Assembly: GCA_963737545.1 (NCBI GenBank)
Contig: CAVTTH010000003.1
Location: forward strand, 868,001 to 932,000
Reading direction: 5' to 3'
DNA length: 64,000 nucleotides
Origin: CAVTTH01 sp963737545
GTDB taxonomy: Bacteria > Verrucomicrobiota > Verrucomicrobiia > Chthoniobacterales > UBA10450
Part shown: positions 1 to 9,046 of the stretch, piece by piece
Numbering within the stretch: the first letter of the stretch is position 1
Layout of the letters: each line of letters begins with the position of its first letter
Position numbers and translations under genes: made by a program
Notes under the pieces: generated by a model
Databases searched by the model: none
What the model saw: only the letters and a program-made list of their open reading frames with translations
Told to the model about the DNA's origin: nothing

Positions 1-123
1 TTCAACCGCGGCGGTGAACCACATGGAAAATTGCTTTATCGGATCCGGATCAAGATCGCGCCGGCGCAAACCTTGCGTGGCATCTTCCGGATTCAGAGTG
101 TTGGGATCGATTGATTTGGTCAT
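1..123 (-). CDS. pdxH: Pyridoxamine 5'-phosphate oxidase, N-terminal fragment
   Basis: Reading leftwards from the ATG at 121-123, 41 codons are open to the window edge. The peptide contains LRRRDLDPDPIKQFSMWF followed by an alanine-rich helix start. This is the typical N-terminal region of PdxH, the FMN enzyme that oxidises pyridoxamine/pyridoxine 5'-phosphate to PLP in the cytoplasm. The FMN- and substrate-binding parts lie outside the window. It is transcribed away from the TPR gene at 227, leaving about 100 bases between them that could hold divergent promoters. The family call rests on this short conserved stretch only. Confidence 0.72.
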   Translation of the reverse strand, partial: MTKSIDPNTLNPEDATQGLRRRDLDPDPIKQFSMWFTAAVE

Positions 124-226
124 GTCGCGCGTCTCGGCAATCTATGAAGGTCGTGCGAAAATGTCGAAGAGCTTCGGCGGAGAAACAATTCAACGCCGGG
201 CTGAGTTTCTGCTAAATGGATAAAAT

Positions 227-1921
227 ATGACGGACGGTCCATCCGACCCCGGTCACCGCATTCTGCGGCTCATTCTCGCGTCGATTGGAATTCTCCTGGT
301 TCTCGTCGCTGGCGGAGTCGGGGCGCGTCAATTCTATTTGCATCGCATGCCGCTGCGACTGGCTCGTCAGGCGCAGCTCGCGCTGGATCGAGAGCAGTAT
401 AACGAGGCATCGTTGCGCGCGCGCCGGGCTTTGCAGATCGACCAGAATAATGTCGAAGCACAGCGTGTTCTGGCTCAGCTAGCAGAACATGCCGGATCGC
501 CCACCGCGATCGGCTGGTGGGAGCAAATCGTGAAATTACAACCCGATTCGGTTCGCGATATTGTCGCGCTCGCGCACTGCCAACTCGGCTTCGGGAAAAT
601 CGCGGCCGCGCGACAAACTTTGCAGAAGGTTGCGGCGAAAGACCGGGAAGTCGCTTCCTACGAAGCTTGCACGGGCGATCTCGCCGCGGCGGCGAATGAA
701 TTTTCGGATGCGGCCGCGCATTACGAGCGCGCGTTGAAACTCGAGCCGGAGAACGAATCATTTCAATTCAAACGCGCGGTAGCTGATTTACACTTCCTCG
801 AGAAACGCGCGGCTGCTCAGGCGACTCTGCGTTCGTTGGCGAGCAAACCGAAATTCCAGGATGCTGTCCGCCGCTCTCTTCTTCTCGATCATATCTCGAA
901 GTACGAATGGAGCGACGCCATGCCTCTGGCCAAAGATCTCGCCGGGCAACCGGACGCTCCTCTGAAGGACAAGATCGTTTACCTCGAGGTGTTACGGCGT
1001 AACTACAGTCCCGAACTGGAGAGCACACTGGCTGCGATTAAGTCCGCCGCCCAGCAAAAGCCCGAGGAATCAGCCGAACTTATTCAGTGGCTGCAAAGCA
1101 TTGGCAAGACAACTGAGGCGATAACATGGGCGAAAAGCCTTCCTCGATCGGTGGAATCCGATTCGCGCGTGCGCGCGGCCGAGGCTCTCTCTTACGTGGC
1201 GACTTCGGATTGGGACGCGCTCGCCGCCATAGTTTCCGGCGAGAAATGGGGTAATTTGGAATATCTGCGGCTGGCGCTCTTCTCTCGCTCGCTGCGGGAA
1301 CACGGAGATGTCGATCTGAGCCGTTCCACCTGGAGTGATGCGGTCGCGGCAGCCTCGAAAGAACCGGCGCGTCTCGGAGAACTTCTCCGTCTCGCGACCG
1401 ATTGGAGATGGACTGCGGAGCAGACAACTGTCCTCTGGGCGCTTTCCACTGTGCCAGATTCCCAGGCCACAGCTCTTCGCTCTCTCTACGAGCGATACTC
1501 GGCGAATATCGATACGGTGGGATTGCGTCGCGTCACTGCGCGCATTGCTGAGATTGATCCGGCGAATGAGGGCGCGAGGAACAATTTGCTCATGTACTCG
1601 TTTCTTCTGGGAAGCTTTTCCGAATCCGATTTGCAATCAGCGCGAGATCTCTATTTGAAAAATCCGACGAATGCGGCTTTCACCTCCACGTATGCGTTCG
1701 CTCTCTACAATAAGGGCCGAGCCGGCGAAGCGCTGGCCACGATGAACACGCTGCGAAACGATCAACTCGAAGATCCGACCACGGCCGCGTATTACGGAGT
1801 TTTCCTGCAAGCCAACGGTGTCTCGGGATTGGCCCGTAAGTATTTTGATCTGAGCAAAAGCGCGCATCTTTTGCCGGAGGAAACAAAACTGGTCGAGCAA
1901 GCCAGGCGCGCCGCGCCGTAA
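227..1921 (+). CDS. Membrane-anchored TPR-repeat protein next to exosortase
   Basis: 564 residues. Residues about 12-32 form one hydrophobic helix, after which the whole protein is helical and alanine/leucine rich with TPR-like spacing (for example DREQYNEASLRARRALQID, and a second set near residue 160 with AAAHYERALKLEPENESF). This suggests a single-pass inner-membrane protein with a periplasmic TPR solenoid. The stop codon is 5 bases before the exosortase start, so the two are almost certainly co-transcribed. TPR proteins of this kind accompany exosortase/EPS loci, where they probably scaffold export or sorting. The ATG at 227 lacks a clear Shine-Dalgarno sequence. The exact role is not known. 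Confidence 0.7.
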   Translation: MTDGPSDPGHRILRLILASIGILLVLVAGGVGARQFYLHRMPLRLARQAQLALDREQYNEASLRARRALQIDQNNVEAQRVLAQLAEHAGSPTAIGWWEQIVKLQPDSVRDIVALAHCQLGFGKIAAARQTLQKVAAKDREVASYEACTGDLAAAANEFSDAAAHYERALKLEPENESFQFKRAVADLHFLEKRAAAQATLRSLASKPKFQDAVRRSLLLDHISKYEWSDAMPLAKDLAGQPDAPLKDKIVYLEVLRRNYSPELESTLAAIKSAAQQKPEESAELIQWLQSIGKTTEAITWAKSLPRSVESDSRVRAAEALSYVATSDWDALAAIVSGEKWGNLEYLRLALFSRSLREHGDVDLSRSTWSDAVAAASKEPARLGELLRLATDWRWTAEQTTVLWALSTVPDSQATALRSLYERYSANIDTVGLRRVTARIAEIDPANEGARNNLLMYSFLLGSFSESDLQSARDLYLKNPTNAAFTSTYAFALYNKGRAGEALATMNTLRNDQLEDPTTAAYYGVFLQANGVSGLARKYFDLSKSAHLLPEETKLVEQARRAAP

Positions 1922-1926
1922 CTTCG

Positions 1927-3519
1927 ATGTCTGTTTCCGCGGAAAGGCTGAGCGAGCCGGCGGCCGATGTGCCGCGGCGGCGGGGCTCCTCAGGGCTGTG
2001 GCTGGCAGTGATCGCTCTGCTCGTTTTGTGGGGCGAGCTCGTTCTGCAGTTGCGTCTCGATTGGTCGCTCAATCCCTCCTACAGCTACGGATGGAGCGTT
2101 CCGTTCCTCGCTCTTTATCTTCTCGTTAGGCGATGGCGCCTTCGCCCGGAACCGAAGCCGAGGCGTCCTTCTGCTTTCGCTTTGTCGATTGTGATTGCAG
2201 CTGCCGTTGTTCTTCTGCCGCTTCGCATCCTCGCGAAAGCAAATCCCGATTGGCGCCTCGTCAGCTGGACACTTGCGGTCGCACTCATATTCATCTCGCT
2301 TTTCCAGTTCTGGCGCAGCGGCGGCATGCCCTGGCTGAAGCACTTCGCGTTCCCGGGCCTTTTCCTCCTCGTTAGTGTGCCGTGGCCGACGCAATTTGAA
2401 CAAGCGATCGTGCAGACGCTGATGCATCTCGTCGCCGGCATCGACGTCGAACTTTTGAATCTCTTCGGTGTAACCGCGTTGCTGCACGGGAATGTGATCG
2501 AACTCGCCAGTGGCTTCCTCGGCGTAGAAGACGCCTGTTCCGGAATTCGCTCGTTACAATCAACGCTCATGCTCTCGCTTTTCCTGGGCGAATTTTATTC
2601 GCTGACGGCGTTGAAGCGCGTCGTGCTCGTCCTCTGCGGCGGAGTGCTGGCCTTCTTTTTCAATCTGCTCCGGACATTCGTGCTCGCCTGGGTTGGTGTA
2701 CACAAGGGGACGGCAGCCATCGCCGGCTGGCACGATTCCGCCGGCTTCGCTGTTCTCATCGCCTGTTTGTTGAGTCTGTGGGCGATCAGTTTGTGGATGA
2801 TGAAGTCCAACGCAGCGAAGGAGTTTGTCGGGGGCGCTGTTAGCATCCCACCTTTCGGGAAGACTAGCGCGACCACTCCATCACTTCCGAACAAGGCCCT
2901 CATCGCGCTGATTGTCTGGATTGGCATCGTCGAACTGGGAAGCGAAGCCTGGTTTTGGATGAATGCCGGTCGCGAACCGGTCGCTCCGGAATGGACCGTG
3001 ACCTGGCCTCCGCGTGATCAATTTCAAGAACTGCCGATTCCGGAACAGGCCGCGGATTTGCTGCGATACAACGAGGGTCGGAGCATCGCGTGGAATGATG
3101 ACGCTGGGAAACATTGGAATCTTTTCTTTTTCAAATGGCTGCCGGGTCGCACTGCTGCGCTCTTCGTTAGTGTTCACCGTCCCGAGATTTGTCTCCCGGC
3201 CGCTGGACTGGTGGCGGTCGGCGAACCGAAATCGGAACTGTTGCGCATCGGCAAACTGGCGTTGCCCATTCGATCTTACCGGTTCGATCATTCTGGCATC
3301 CCGCTGCATGTCTATTTTTGTTACTGGGACGGCACGTTGTTTCGAGACGAGCAGCAAATGATCGATGAAGATTGGACTTTTCGCGGGCGAATGCGGCGCG
3401 CCTGGCTCGGGCAACGCGATCGCGGCACGCAGACACTGGAAGTGGCCGTATGGGGTTACGACGACGCGAAGGCAGACGAAGAACTTCGGCGCACCATCGC
3501 GCGCTTTGTAAAAAGCTGA
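1927..3519 (+). CDS. xrt: Exosortase with C-terminal EpsI-like domain
   Basis: 530 residues in two parts. Residues about 15-300 are a multi-pass membrane domain carrying the exosortase triad: Cys204 in EDACSGIRS, Arg249 in LLRTFVLAW and His269 in GWHDSAGF. Residues about 320-530 form an EpsI-like periplasmic domain (LFVSVHRPEICLPAAGL, then YCYWDG-type motifs). Exosortases are transpeptidases that cut PEP-CTERM-like tails from exported proteins during surface attachment or EPS-linked export. The fused EpsI module is common in Verrucomicrobia and Planctomycetes. The gene follows the TPR gene by 5 bases and converges on the cysteine desulfurase. No clear PEP-CTERM substrate was seen in this window, so the targets are elsewhere. 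The subtype (XrtA, D, T, ...) cannot be assigned by eye. Confidence 0.9.
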   Translation: MSVSAERLSEPAADVPRRRGSSGLWLAVIALLVLWGELVLQLRLDWSLNPSYSYGWSVPFLALYLLVRRWRLRPEPKPRRPSAFALSIVIAAAVVLLPLRILAKANPDWRLVSWTLAVALIFISLFQFWRSGGMPWLKHFAFPGLFLLVSVPWPTQFEQAIVQTLMHLVAGIDVELLNLFGVTALLHGNVIELASGFLGVEDACSGIRSLQSTLMLSLFLGEFYSLTALKRVVLVLCGGVLAFFFNLLRTFVLAWVGVHKGTAAIAGWHDSAGFAVLIACLLSLWAISLWMMKSNAAKEFVGGAVSIPPFGKTSATTPSLPNKALIALIVWIGIVELGSEAWFWMNAGREPVAPEWTVTWPPRDQFQELPIPEQAADLLRYNEGRSIAWNDDAGKHWNLFFFKWLPGRTAALFVSVHRPEICLPAAGLVAVGEPKSELLRIGKLALPIRSYRFDHSGIPLHVYFCYWDGTLFRDEQQMIDEDWTFRGRMRRAWLGQRDRGTQTLEVAVWGYDDAKADEELRRTIARFVKS

Positions 3520-3548
3520 GGGTCGTTTTCGGATGGAAGCCTGTCTTC

Positions 3549-4742
3549 CTACCCGATGGTCGCCGCTTCCTTCACGAGCGATCCAGTATTCGATAATTTG
3601 CGAAGCTTCTCGATCACTTCCGGGATGATCTCCAGCGCTTTCTCCAGCTCTGATTCGGAATTGAAACGGCCAAAAGAAAACCGAAGACTGGATCGCGCCG
3701 ACTCATCGTTCATCCCCATGGCACGCAATACATGCGAGGCCGAGAGCGACCCGGTCCGGCAGGCCGATCCGGCCGAGCAGCAAATGCGTCGCTGATCGAG
3801 CAGCGTCAACGCCGCATCCGATTCGATCCCATCAAAGCCGAGGTTGGAAGTATTGGGCAGCCGCATCTTTCGATTTCCGTTCACGCGCACGCCGGAAATT
3901 CTCTCCGTCAGGCCCGCTTCAAAACGGTCTCGCATCGCCCGCACGACAGTTTGTTCTTCTTTCATCGCTTCGGCCGCGCGCTCCGCCGCTTTGCCGAGCC
4001 CGACGATGGAAGCGACGTTCTCCGTTCCGGCGCGGCGTCCGTTCTCCTGGCTGCCGCCAATGATCATCGGACGAAACCGCATTCGCCCTTTCACATAAAG
4101 CGCGCCGACTCCTTTCGGCCCATGCAGTTTGTGTCCGGCGAGAGAAAGAAAACTGATCGCGGAATCCGCGAGTTTGATTGGCAGCTTGCCCACGGCCTGC
4201 ACGGCATCGGTATGAAAAAGCGCGCCTTTCTCCTGCGCGATCCGGGCGATCTCTTCCACCGGAAAAACCACGCCGGTTTCGTTATTGGCCCACATGACCG
4301 AGACAATGGCGGTGTCCGGGCGGATCGCCCGCTCCAGTTCCGCCAGATCAAGATTCCCTTCGGCATCGACTTCGAGAAACGTGACTTCGCAACCGCGCTT
4401 CCCGAGCTCCTCGCAATGCCGTCGTACCGCGCTGTGTTCGACCGCGGTCGTGACGATATGCTGCCGCTTCTCGTCCATTTGCAGTGCGGAATTGATCGCG
4501 GTGTTGTTCGCTTCGGTGCCGCTCCCGGTAAAAACGATTTCGGAAGTGCTGCAGCCGAGGAGCGCGGCGAGGCGGGTGCGGGCAAGATTAATCGCACAGC
4601 GCGCTTGCGAGCCAAAAGAGTATCCACTCGAGGGATTAGCATACAGCGTGGTCAGAAACGGCATCATTTCCTCCACGACTGCAGGGTCGAGCTGGGTCGT
4701 GGCGTTGTTATCGAGATAGACAAACGGTGTGGTGCAGGTCAT
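3549..4742 (-). CDS. Cysteine desulfurase (NifS/IscS family)
   Basis: 397 residues, full length for the family. The N-terminus has the typical VYLDNNATTQLDP start. His103 (VEHS) stacks on PLP, Lys205 in SLAGHKLHGPKG is the PLP Schiff-base lysine, and Cys328 in CSAGSACRTGS is the persulfide-forming catalytic cysteine. The enzyme takes sulfur from L-cysteine for Fe-S clusters and thiolated tRNA. No iscU, iscA or mnmA gene is next to it. The following leftward gene boundary is the converging exosortase. The short active-site loop suits a NifS/IscS-type group I enzyme. Which physiological partner it serves cannot be told here. Confidence 0.92.
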   Translation of the reverse strand: MTCTTPFVYLDNNATTQLDPAVVEEMMPFLTTLYANPSSGYSFGSQARCAINLARTRLAALLGCSTSEIVFTGSGTEANNTAINSALQMDEKRQHIVTTAVEHSAVRRHCEELGKRGCEVTFLEVDAEGNLDLAELERAIRPDTAIVSVMWANNETGVVFPVEEIARIAQEKGALFHTDAVQAVGKLPIKLADSAISFLSLAGHKLHGPKGVGALYVKGRMRFRPMIIGGSQENGRRAGTENVASIVGLGKAAERAAEAMKEEQTVVRAMRDRFEAGLTERISGVRVNGNRKMRLPNTSNLGFDGIESDAALTLLDQRRICCSAGSACRTGSLSASHVLRAMGMNDESARSSLRFSFGRFNSESELEKALEIIPEVIEKLRKLSNTGSLVKEAATIG

Positions 4743-4793
4743 CAGGCTGGGGCATTCTAACGGAATTCGTTCGCGATGGAAAGCGCGGCGGCA

Positions 4794-5135
4794 CTACTCC
4801 TCGACACGCGGTTCGCTGCCGGCATGTTTTGGTTCGTGATGAGTGTAACGAAAATAGAGATTCCGAAGGTAAATCGGGAGAGGCATCGCTGTGCTTAGAA
4901 CTCCCACGGAATCGCGCTGATAGATCGCGAAGTAGCTAAGCATCAACAAGCTCCCCAGCGCGCTGCATTCCCAAAATCCAAACGGGATCACGCTTTTGCG
5001 CGCTCGCTCCGATGCAATCCACTGGATGAGGAACCGCAGCCCAAAGACGAGACTGCCGGTAAGTCCGACAATTTTCCAAGGGTGCATTGAGATGCCGAAG
5101 AATTTTGTTTCGGCGAGGAAACGCAGGCTGTTCAT
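4794..5135 (-). CDS. LAB_N-domain membrane protein (lipid A disaccharide synthase N-terminal-like)
   Basis: About 113 residues from the chosen ATG at 5135 (MNSLRFLAETKFFGISMHPW). It matches the small LAB_N family: KIVGLTGSLVFGLRFLIQWI, then a Trp-Glu-Cys turn, then MLSYFAIYQRDSVGVL and PIYLRNLYF, giving about three membrane helices. Stand-alone LAB_N proteins usually occur with glycosyltransferases of lipid A or sugar-lipid metabolism; the biochemical role is unproven. It lies 51 bases upstream of the cysteine desulfurase on the same strand. A longer frame reaches an ATG at 5207, but that extension is directly against the palindromic repeat and looks unlike protein, so the shorter start is preferred. 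Confidence 0.72.
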   Translation of the reverse strand: MNSLRFLAETKFFGISMHPWKIVGLTGSLVFGLRFLIQWIASERARKSVIPFGFWECSALGSLLMLSYFAIYQRDSVGVLSTAMPLPIYLRNLYFRYTHHEPKHAGSEPRVEE

Positions 5136-5207
5136 AGGTTCGCGACATTCCGACAGATCACGAAATGTGAACAGCTTTTTGTTGACGCGTCCATCCTGCC
5201 GCAACAT

Positions 5208-5335
5208 ATGTCTGTCATCCTGAGCCGCGCAGACGGCGAAGGACTCGCACTCGCAGGGCTAGTCATCGGCCGTCATCGGAAAGGTCATTGGAACGACGTG
5301 AGGTCCTTCGCCGCGCTCCGGGTGACACATTGCTG
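5208..5335. repeat. Dispersed inverted-repeat element (TGTCATCCTGAG type)
   Basis: The left arm starts TGTCATCCTGAGCCGCGC and runs into GAAGGACT. The right arm near 5300-5328 reads GGTCCTTCGCCGCGCTCCGG then GTGACA, its imperfect reverse complement. The element fills the gap between the LAB_N gene and hisC and has no coding character. Such hairpin elements are common between genes in soil bacteria of this group. It may act in transcription termination or mRNA end formation, which is inference. Confidence 0.6.
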
Positions 5336-5400
5336 GCGACCCATCCGCGTCAGACGCTTTTCTGTTCATCTCCGGAAATTCCGTCTAAACTCCGAATCGC

Positions 5401-6495
5401 ATGACTTCGATTTGGGATTTGGCCAATCCGCAGCTGCGCGACCTTTCCGTCTACGAGCCGGGCAAACCGATTGAAGAAACGGCCCGCGAACTCGGTGCGG
5501 CGGCTGCCGATATTATCAAGCTGGCCTCAAACGAAAACCCATTCGGCCCATCGCCGAAAGCGCTGGAAGCAATCCGGACCGCGCTCCCGTTTTCGCATCT
5601 TTATCCCGACGGCGGTGGCTTTTATGTCCGGAAAGCGCTCTCGGCGAAATTGCAGGTTCCGCCGGAGAAAATCATCCTCGGCAACGGCTCGAACGAGATC
5701 ATTGAATTTCTCGGTCATGCCTTTCTCGGGCGCGGCGATGAAGTGATCACGTCGGAACACGCATTCGTCGCCTACAAATTGATCGCGTCCGTCTTCGGCG
5801 CGCGAACGATCGAAGCGGCCAGCCCTGATCACCGCCATCACCTTGATGGCATGCTGGCCGCGATTACGCCGAAGACGCGTCTCATCTTTGTCGCGAATCC
5901 AAATAATCCGACCGGCACTTTGCTCTCGCAGGAGGAGATCAATGAGTTCATGGCGCGCGTGCCGGATCGGATCGTGGTCGTCTTCGACGAAGCCTATTTC
6001 GAGTACGTCGATCAACCGCCTGACACGCTGCGTTTTGTTCGTGAGGAAAAAAACGTCATCGTCCTGCGGACGTTTTCAAAGATTCACGGCCTGGCCAGCC
6101 TTCGCCTCGGTTACGGCATCGCACGCTCCGAGTTGATTCAGGTGCTGCAGAAAACGAGACAACCTTTCAATGTCAACGGCATTGCGCAGGTGGCGGGACT
6201 CGCCGCGCTGGAGGACGACACGCATGCGCGCGAAACGAAACGCCGGACGGACGGAGGTCGGGCCTGTCTGGAAAAGGAATTCGCGGCCATGAGCCTGGCG
6301 TTCGTGCCGAGCGCGGCGAATTTTGTGCTCGTTAATGTCGGCGATGGTCCGGCTGTCTTCAGAGCACTCCTCCGACAGCGGATCATTGTCCGCGCTTTGA
6401 AAGGTTACAATCTGCCCGAGTGGGTCCGCGTCACGGTCGGGACGATGGAACAAAATCACAAGTGCATCGCGGCATTGCGAAAGGTGCTCTCGTGA
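5401..6495 (+). CDS. hisC: Histidinol-phosphate aminotransferase
   Basis: 364 residues, class I/II PLP aminotransferase of HisC type. Visible are the N-terminal IIKLASNENPFGPSPKALEA, the PNNPTGT loop, the FDEAYFEY strand, Lys227 in RTFSKIHGLASLRLGYG (PLP lysine) and the C-terminal GYNLPEWVRVTVGT with the phosphate-binding Arg. It transfers the amino group from glutamate to imidazole-acetol phosphate in histidine synthesis. No other his genes are nearby. The last codon overlaps the start of mnmE (GTGA), indicating translational coupling. Some HisC-type enzymes also accept aromatic substrates, which cannot be excluded. Confidence 0.92.
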   Translation: MTSIWDLANPQLRDLSVYEPGKPIEETARELGAAAADIIKLASNENPFGPSPKALEAIRTALPFSHLYPDGGGFYVRKALSAKLQVPPEKIILGNGSNEIIEFLGHAFLGRGDEVITSEHAFVAYKLIASVFGARTIEAASPDHRHHLDGMLAAITPKTRLIFVANPNNPTGTLLSQEEINEFMARVPDRIVVVFDEAYFEYVDQPPDTLRFVREEKNVIVLRTFSKIHGLASLRLGYGIARSELIQVLQKTRQPFNVNGIAQVAGLAALEDDTHARETKRRTDGGRACLEKEFAAMSLAFVPSAANFVLVNVGDGPAVFRALLRQRIIVRALKGYNLPEWVRVTVGTMEQNHKCIAALRKVLS

Positions 6496-7838
6496 GCGGC
6501 TTATTCGGCGAAACCATCGCCGCAATTTCCACTCCGCCGGGCGAAGGCGCCATCGCACTCATCCGTATTTCCGGGCCGGGAGCGATCGGCATCGCCGATC
6601 GTATTTTTCGCGGGAAGGAAGAGCCTTCCCGGTTCCCGCCGCAGTTGCAGCATTTTGGCGAGGTCGTGATTGGCGATCAGGTAATCGATCAGGTCATGCT
6701 CTCGGTGCATCGCGCCCCGGCAAGCTATACCGGTGAGGACCTGGTTGAGATCAGTTGCCACGGCGGAATCCTGATCAGCGCGAAAGTGCTCGAAGCCTGT
6801 TTGCACGCCGGTGCGCGGGGGGCGCGTCCCGGCGAATTCACCGAGCGCGCCTTTCACAACGACAAATTGGATCTGACCCAGGCCGAAGCCGTCATCGATT
6901 TAATTCGCGCGCAAACCGATCTCGCGTTGCGCTCCGCCACCGAACAACTCGAAGGCCGCCTCGGCGACACCATTCGCAGGATTCGCGACGGTCTCATCGA
7001 TCTGATCGCGCATATTGAAGCATCGATCGATTTTTCTGAGGAAGGAATCGCGCCGGATGAGGGGGATGAACTTGTCGCGCGCCTCGATTCCGTGCGCGAA
7101 CAAATCTCCGGCCTTCTCGCCACCGCCAAGGAGGGTCGCATCCTGCGTGAAGGCGTCCGCGTCGTAATCTTCGGCGCGACCAACGCTGGCAAATCGAGCC
7201 TGCTCAACCGCCTGCTTGGCTTCGATCGCGCAATCGTCAGTGCCACTCCCGGCACGACGCGTGATACAATCGAGGAAGTGATCAAACTTCGTGGCGTGCC
7301 GCTGCGTTTGCTCGATACCGCCGGTGTGCGCGCTTCGCAAGATGATCTCGAGCGCGAAGGAATCAATCGCACGATGAGATCTCTTCGAACTGCTGATCTT
7401 CTGTTGCACATCGCCGATCGCAACGCGCCGAGACCCCGCGATTTTGCCGAAGACGCATCGGACCAGCCCACGATCACGCTCTTGAATAAGAGCGATTTGC
7501 CGGAGCATCCCGATTGGAAGGATGAGAAAGCGCGGCGAATTTCCTGTCTGACGGAAGATGGATTTCGCGATCTGGAGGAGACCATTCTCGAGACGATCAC
7601 GCAAAGAGATTTGCGCGCACAGAGTGCGGTCGCGATCAACACCCGTCATCGCGATTGTCTGCGCCGCGCTTTGGAATCGTGTGATCGCGCGCGCGAGGCG
7701 ATGAAAAATGCGCCTGCTTTGGAATTTATCGCCGTCGATCTCCACGCTGCGCTTCACGCCATCGGTGAAGTGATCGGAGAAGTGGGCGTCGAAGATATTC
7801 TCGATTCCATCTTCCGCCAGTTTTGCATTGGCAAATGA
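6492..7838 (+). CDS. mnmE: tRNA modification GTPase MnmE (TrmE)
   Basis: 448 residues starting at a GTG (6492) that overlaps the hisC stop; the peptide then begins SGLFGETIAAISTPPGEGA, the standard MnmE N-terminus. Residues 1-120 are the tetrahydrofolate-binding domain, followed by the helical domain, with the inserted G domain at about residues 220-375: GATNAGKSSLLN (G1, from residue 228), DTAG (G3) and NKSD (G4). It ends with the diagnostic C-terminal FCIGK carrying the catalytic cysteine. With MnmG it installs the 5-carboxymethylaminomethyl group on wobble U34 of tRNA. MnmG is not in this window, but an MnmC/MnmD-like methyltransferase is at 20559. Confidence 0.97.
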   Translation: MSGLFGETIAAISTPPGEGAIALIRISGPGAIGIADRIFRGKEEPSRFPPQLQHFGEVVIGDQVIDQVMLSVHRAPASYTGEDLVEISCHGGILISAKVLEACLHAGARGARPGEFTERAFHNDKLDLTQAEAVIDLIRAQTDLALRSATEQLEGRLGDTIRRIRDGLIDLIAHIEASIDFSEEGIAPDEGDELVARLDSVREQISGLLATAKEGRILREGVRVVIFGATNAGKSSLLNRLLGFDRAIVSATPGTTRDTIEEVIKLRGVPLRLLDTAGVRASQDDLEREGINRTMRSLRTADLLLHIADRNAPRPRDFAEDASDQPTITLLNKSDLPEHPDWKDEKARRISCLTEDGFRDLEETILETITQRDLRAQSAVAINTRHRDCLRRALESCDRAREAMKNAPALEFIAVDLHAALHAIGEVIGEVGVEDILDSIFRQFCIGK

Positions 7839-7849
7839 CAGATCTTGCG

Positions 7850-7932
7850 TTTGTAGCGACGGTCTCTGACCGTCGTTCGAATCAGCTCGAATGAAAATAG
7901 TGCGACGCTCAGAGAGCGCCGCTCCAAAGTTT
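7850..7932. repeat. Dispersed palindromic element (GGTCTCTGACCGTC type)
   Basis: Between mnmE and pyrD lies GTAGCGACGGTCTCTGACCG followed by a spacer and GCGACGCTCAGAGAGCGCCG, an imperfect inverted repeat. A related unit occurs at 54458-54485. It supports placing the pyrD start after the element. Confidence 0.55.
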
Positions 7933-8952
7933 ATGAACGCTTACGAGCGCTTCGTTAGGCCACTGCTCTTTTTACTCGACCCGGAGGCCGCTCATCATCT
8001 TGCGATCAATTACTTGCGTTTCGCGTCGCGCTTTTCGCCAGCCTGGGGATTACTCAGATATTTTCAGCCACAGGCGAAACCGGTCCAGCTATTCGGCCTG
8101 ACCTTTCGCAATCCCGTCGGCCTGGCCGCGGGCTTTGATAAGAACGGGGTCGCGTTGCCGGCGTGGGCTACGCTCGGTTTCGGGTTTGTCGAAATAGGAA
8201 CTGTCACCGCCAAACCGCAACCCGGAAACCCGAAGCCACGAATATTCCGCTATCCTGAACAGCAGGCTTTGATCAACCGGCTCGGATTTAACAATGATGG
8301 CGCCAATGTGGTTGGCGAACGTTTGCGAAAATTGCGAGAGAGCAGGCGTTGGCCACAAATTCCGGTCGGCATCAACATCGGGAAATCAAAAGTCACGCCT
8401 CTCGAAGATGCCTCCGATGATTATCTTTATTCCTTCCGGCGACTCGCACCCCTTGCGGATTACGTCACGCTTAACGTCAGCTCGCCAAACACGCCGGGAC
8501 TTCGCTCCCTACAGGAACAGGAGGCGTTGTCGGGATTGCTCATCGCGATTCGCGAAGAAAACCGCGCCGCACGGAAACCGGTGCTGCTCAAGATCGCGCC
8601 CGATCTTTCCCCAGCCGATCTGGAAGTGATCATCGCGTCGTGTGAAGCGAACGATATTTCTGGAATCATTGCCACGAACACCACGCTCGATCACCACACG
8701 ATCCATGCGGAGCAAGATCAGATGGGCGGTTTAAGCGGCGCGCCGCTGCGCGAGAAATCGACCGAGGTCGTTCGCTTCATTCGTTCCCGTTCGCAGCTGC
8801 CGGTAATTGCATCGGGCGGAATTTTCGATGCGGTCAGCGCGCGCGAAAAACTGAGTGCCGGCGCACAGCTTCTGCAGATTTACACCGGTTATATCTATCG
8901 GGGCCCGGGACTGGTCCGCGAAATTGTAAACGCCCGTGACGAGCCAGGCTAA
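7933..8952 (+). CDS. pyrD: Dihydroorotate dehydrogenase (quinone), class 2
   Basis: 339 residues from ATG 7933 (MNAYERFVRPLLFLLDPEAA). An in-frame ATG at 7891 would add 14 residues encoded by the palindromic repeat and is not favoured. The short N-terminal helical segment before PVGLAAGFDKNG marks class 2, the membrane-associated, quinone-reducing type. NVSSPNTPGLR carries the catalytic serine, GINIGKSK the orotate/FMN contacts, NTT.. and GGLSGAPLR the C-terminal FMN phosphate site, and VIASGGIFDA the end of the barrel. It oxidises dihydroorotate to orotate in UMP synthesis at the inner membrane. It appears monocistronic here. Confidence 0.95.
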   Translation: MNAYERFVRPLLFLLDPEAAHHLAINYLRFASRFSPAWGLLRYFQPQAKPVQLFGLTFRNPVGLAAGFDKNGVALPAWATLGFGFVEIGTVTAKPQPGNPKPRIFRYPEQQALINRLGFNNDGANVVGERLRKLRESRRWPQIPVGINIGKSKVTPLEDASDDYLYSFRRLAPLADYVTLNVSSPNTPGLRSLQEQEALSGLLIAIREENRAARKPVLLKIAPDLSPADLEVIIASCEANDISGIIATNTTLDHHTIHAEQDQMGGLSGAPLREKSTEVVRFIRSRSQLPVIASGGIFDAVSAREKLSAGAQLLQIYTGYIYRGPGLVREIVNARDEPG

Positions 8953-9046
8953 GCGCTCTGAAGGACGAAGGAATGACACATTCAGGCGAAACGTTGGCTC
9001 GCGTTTTCAGCATTTAAGCATTCGGGATTGGTTCGCCATTCGTCAT

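Noticed and set aside
3732..4760. 342-codon frame opposite the cysteine desulfurase
   Set aside because: Antisense shadow of a well-conserved gene with all PLP and catalytic residues.
5136..5207. 24-residue N-terminal extension of the LAB_N protein
   Set aside because: It abuts the palindromic element and does not resemble the family; the downstream ATG fits better.
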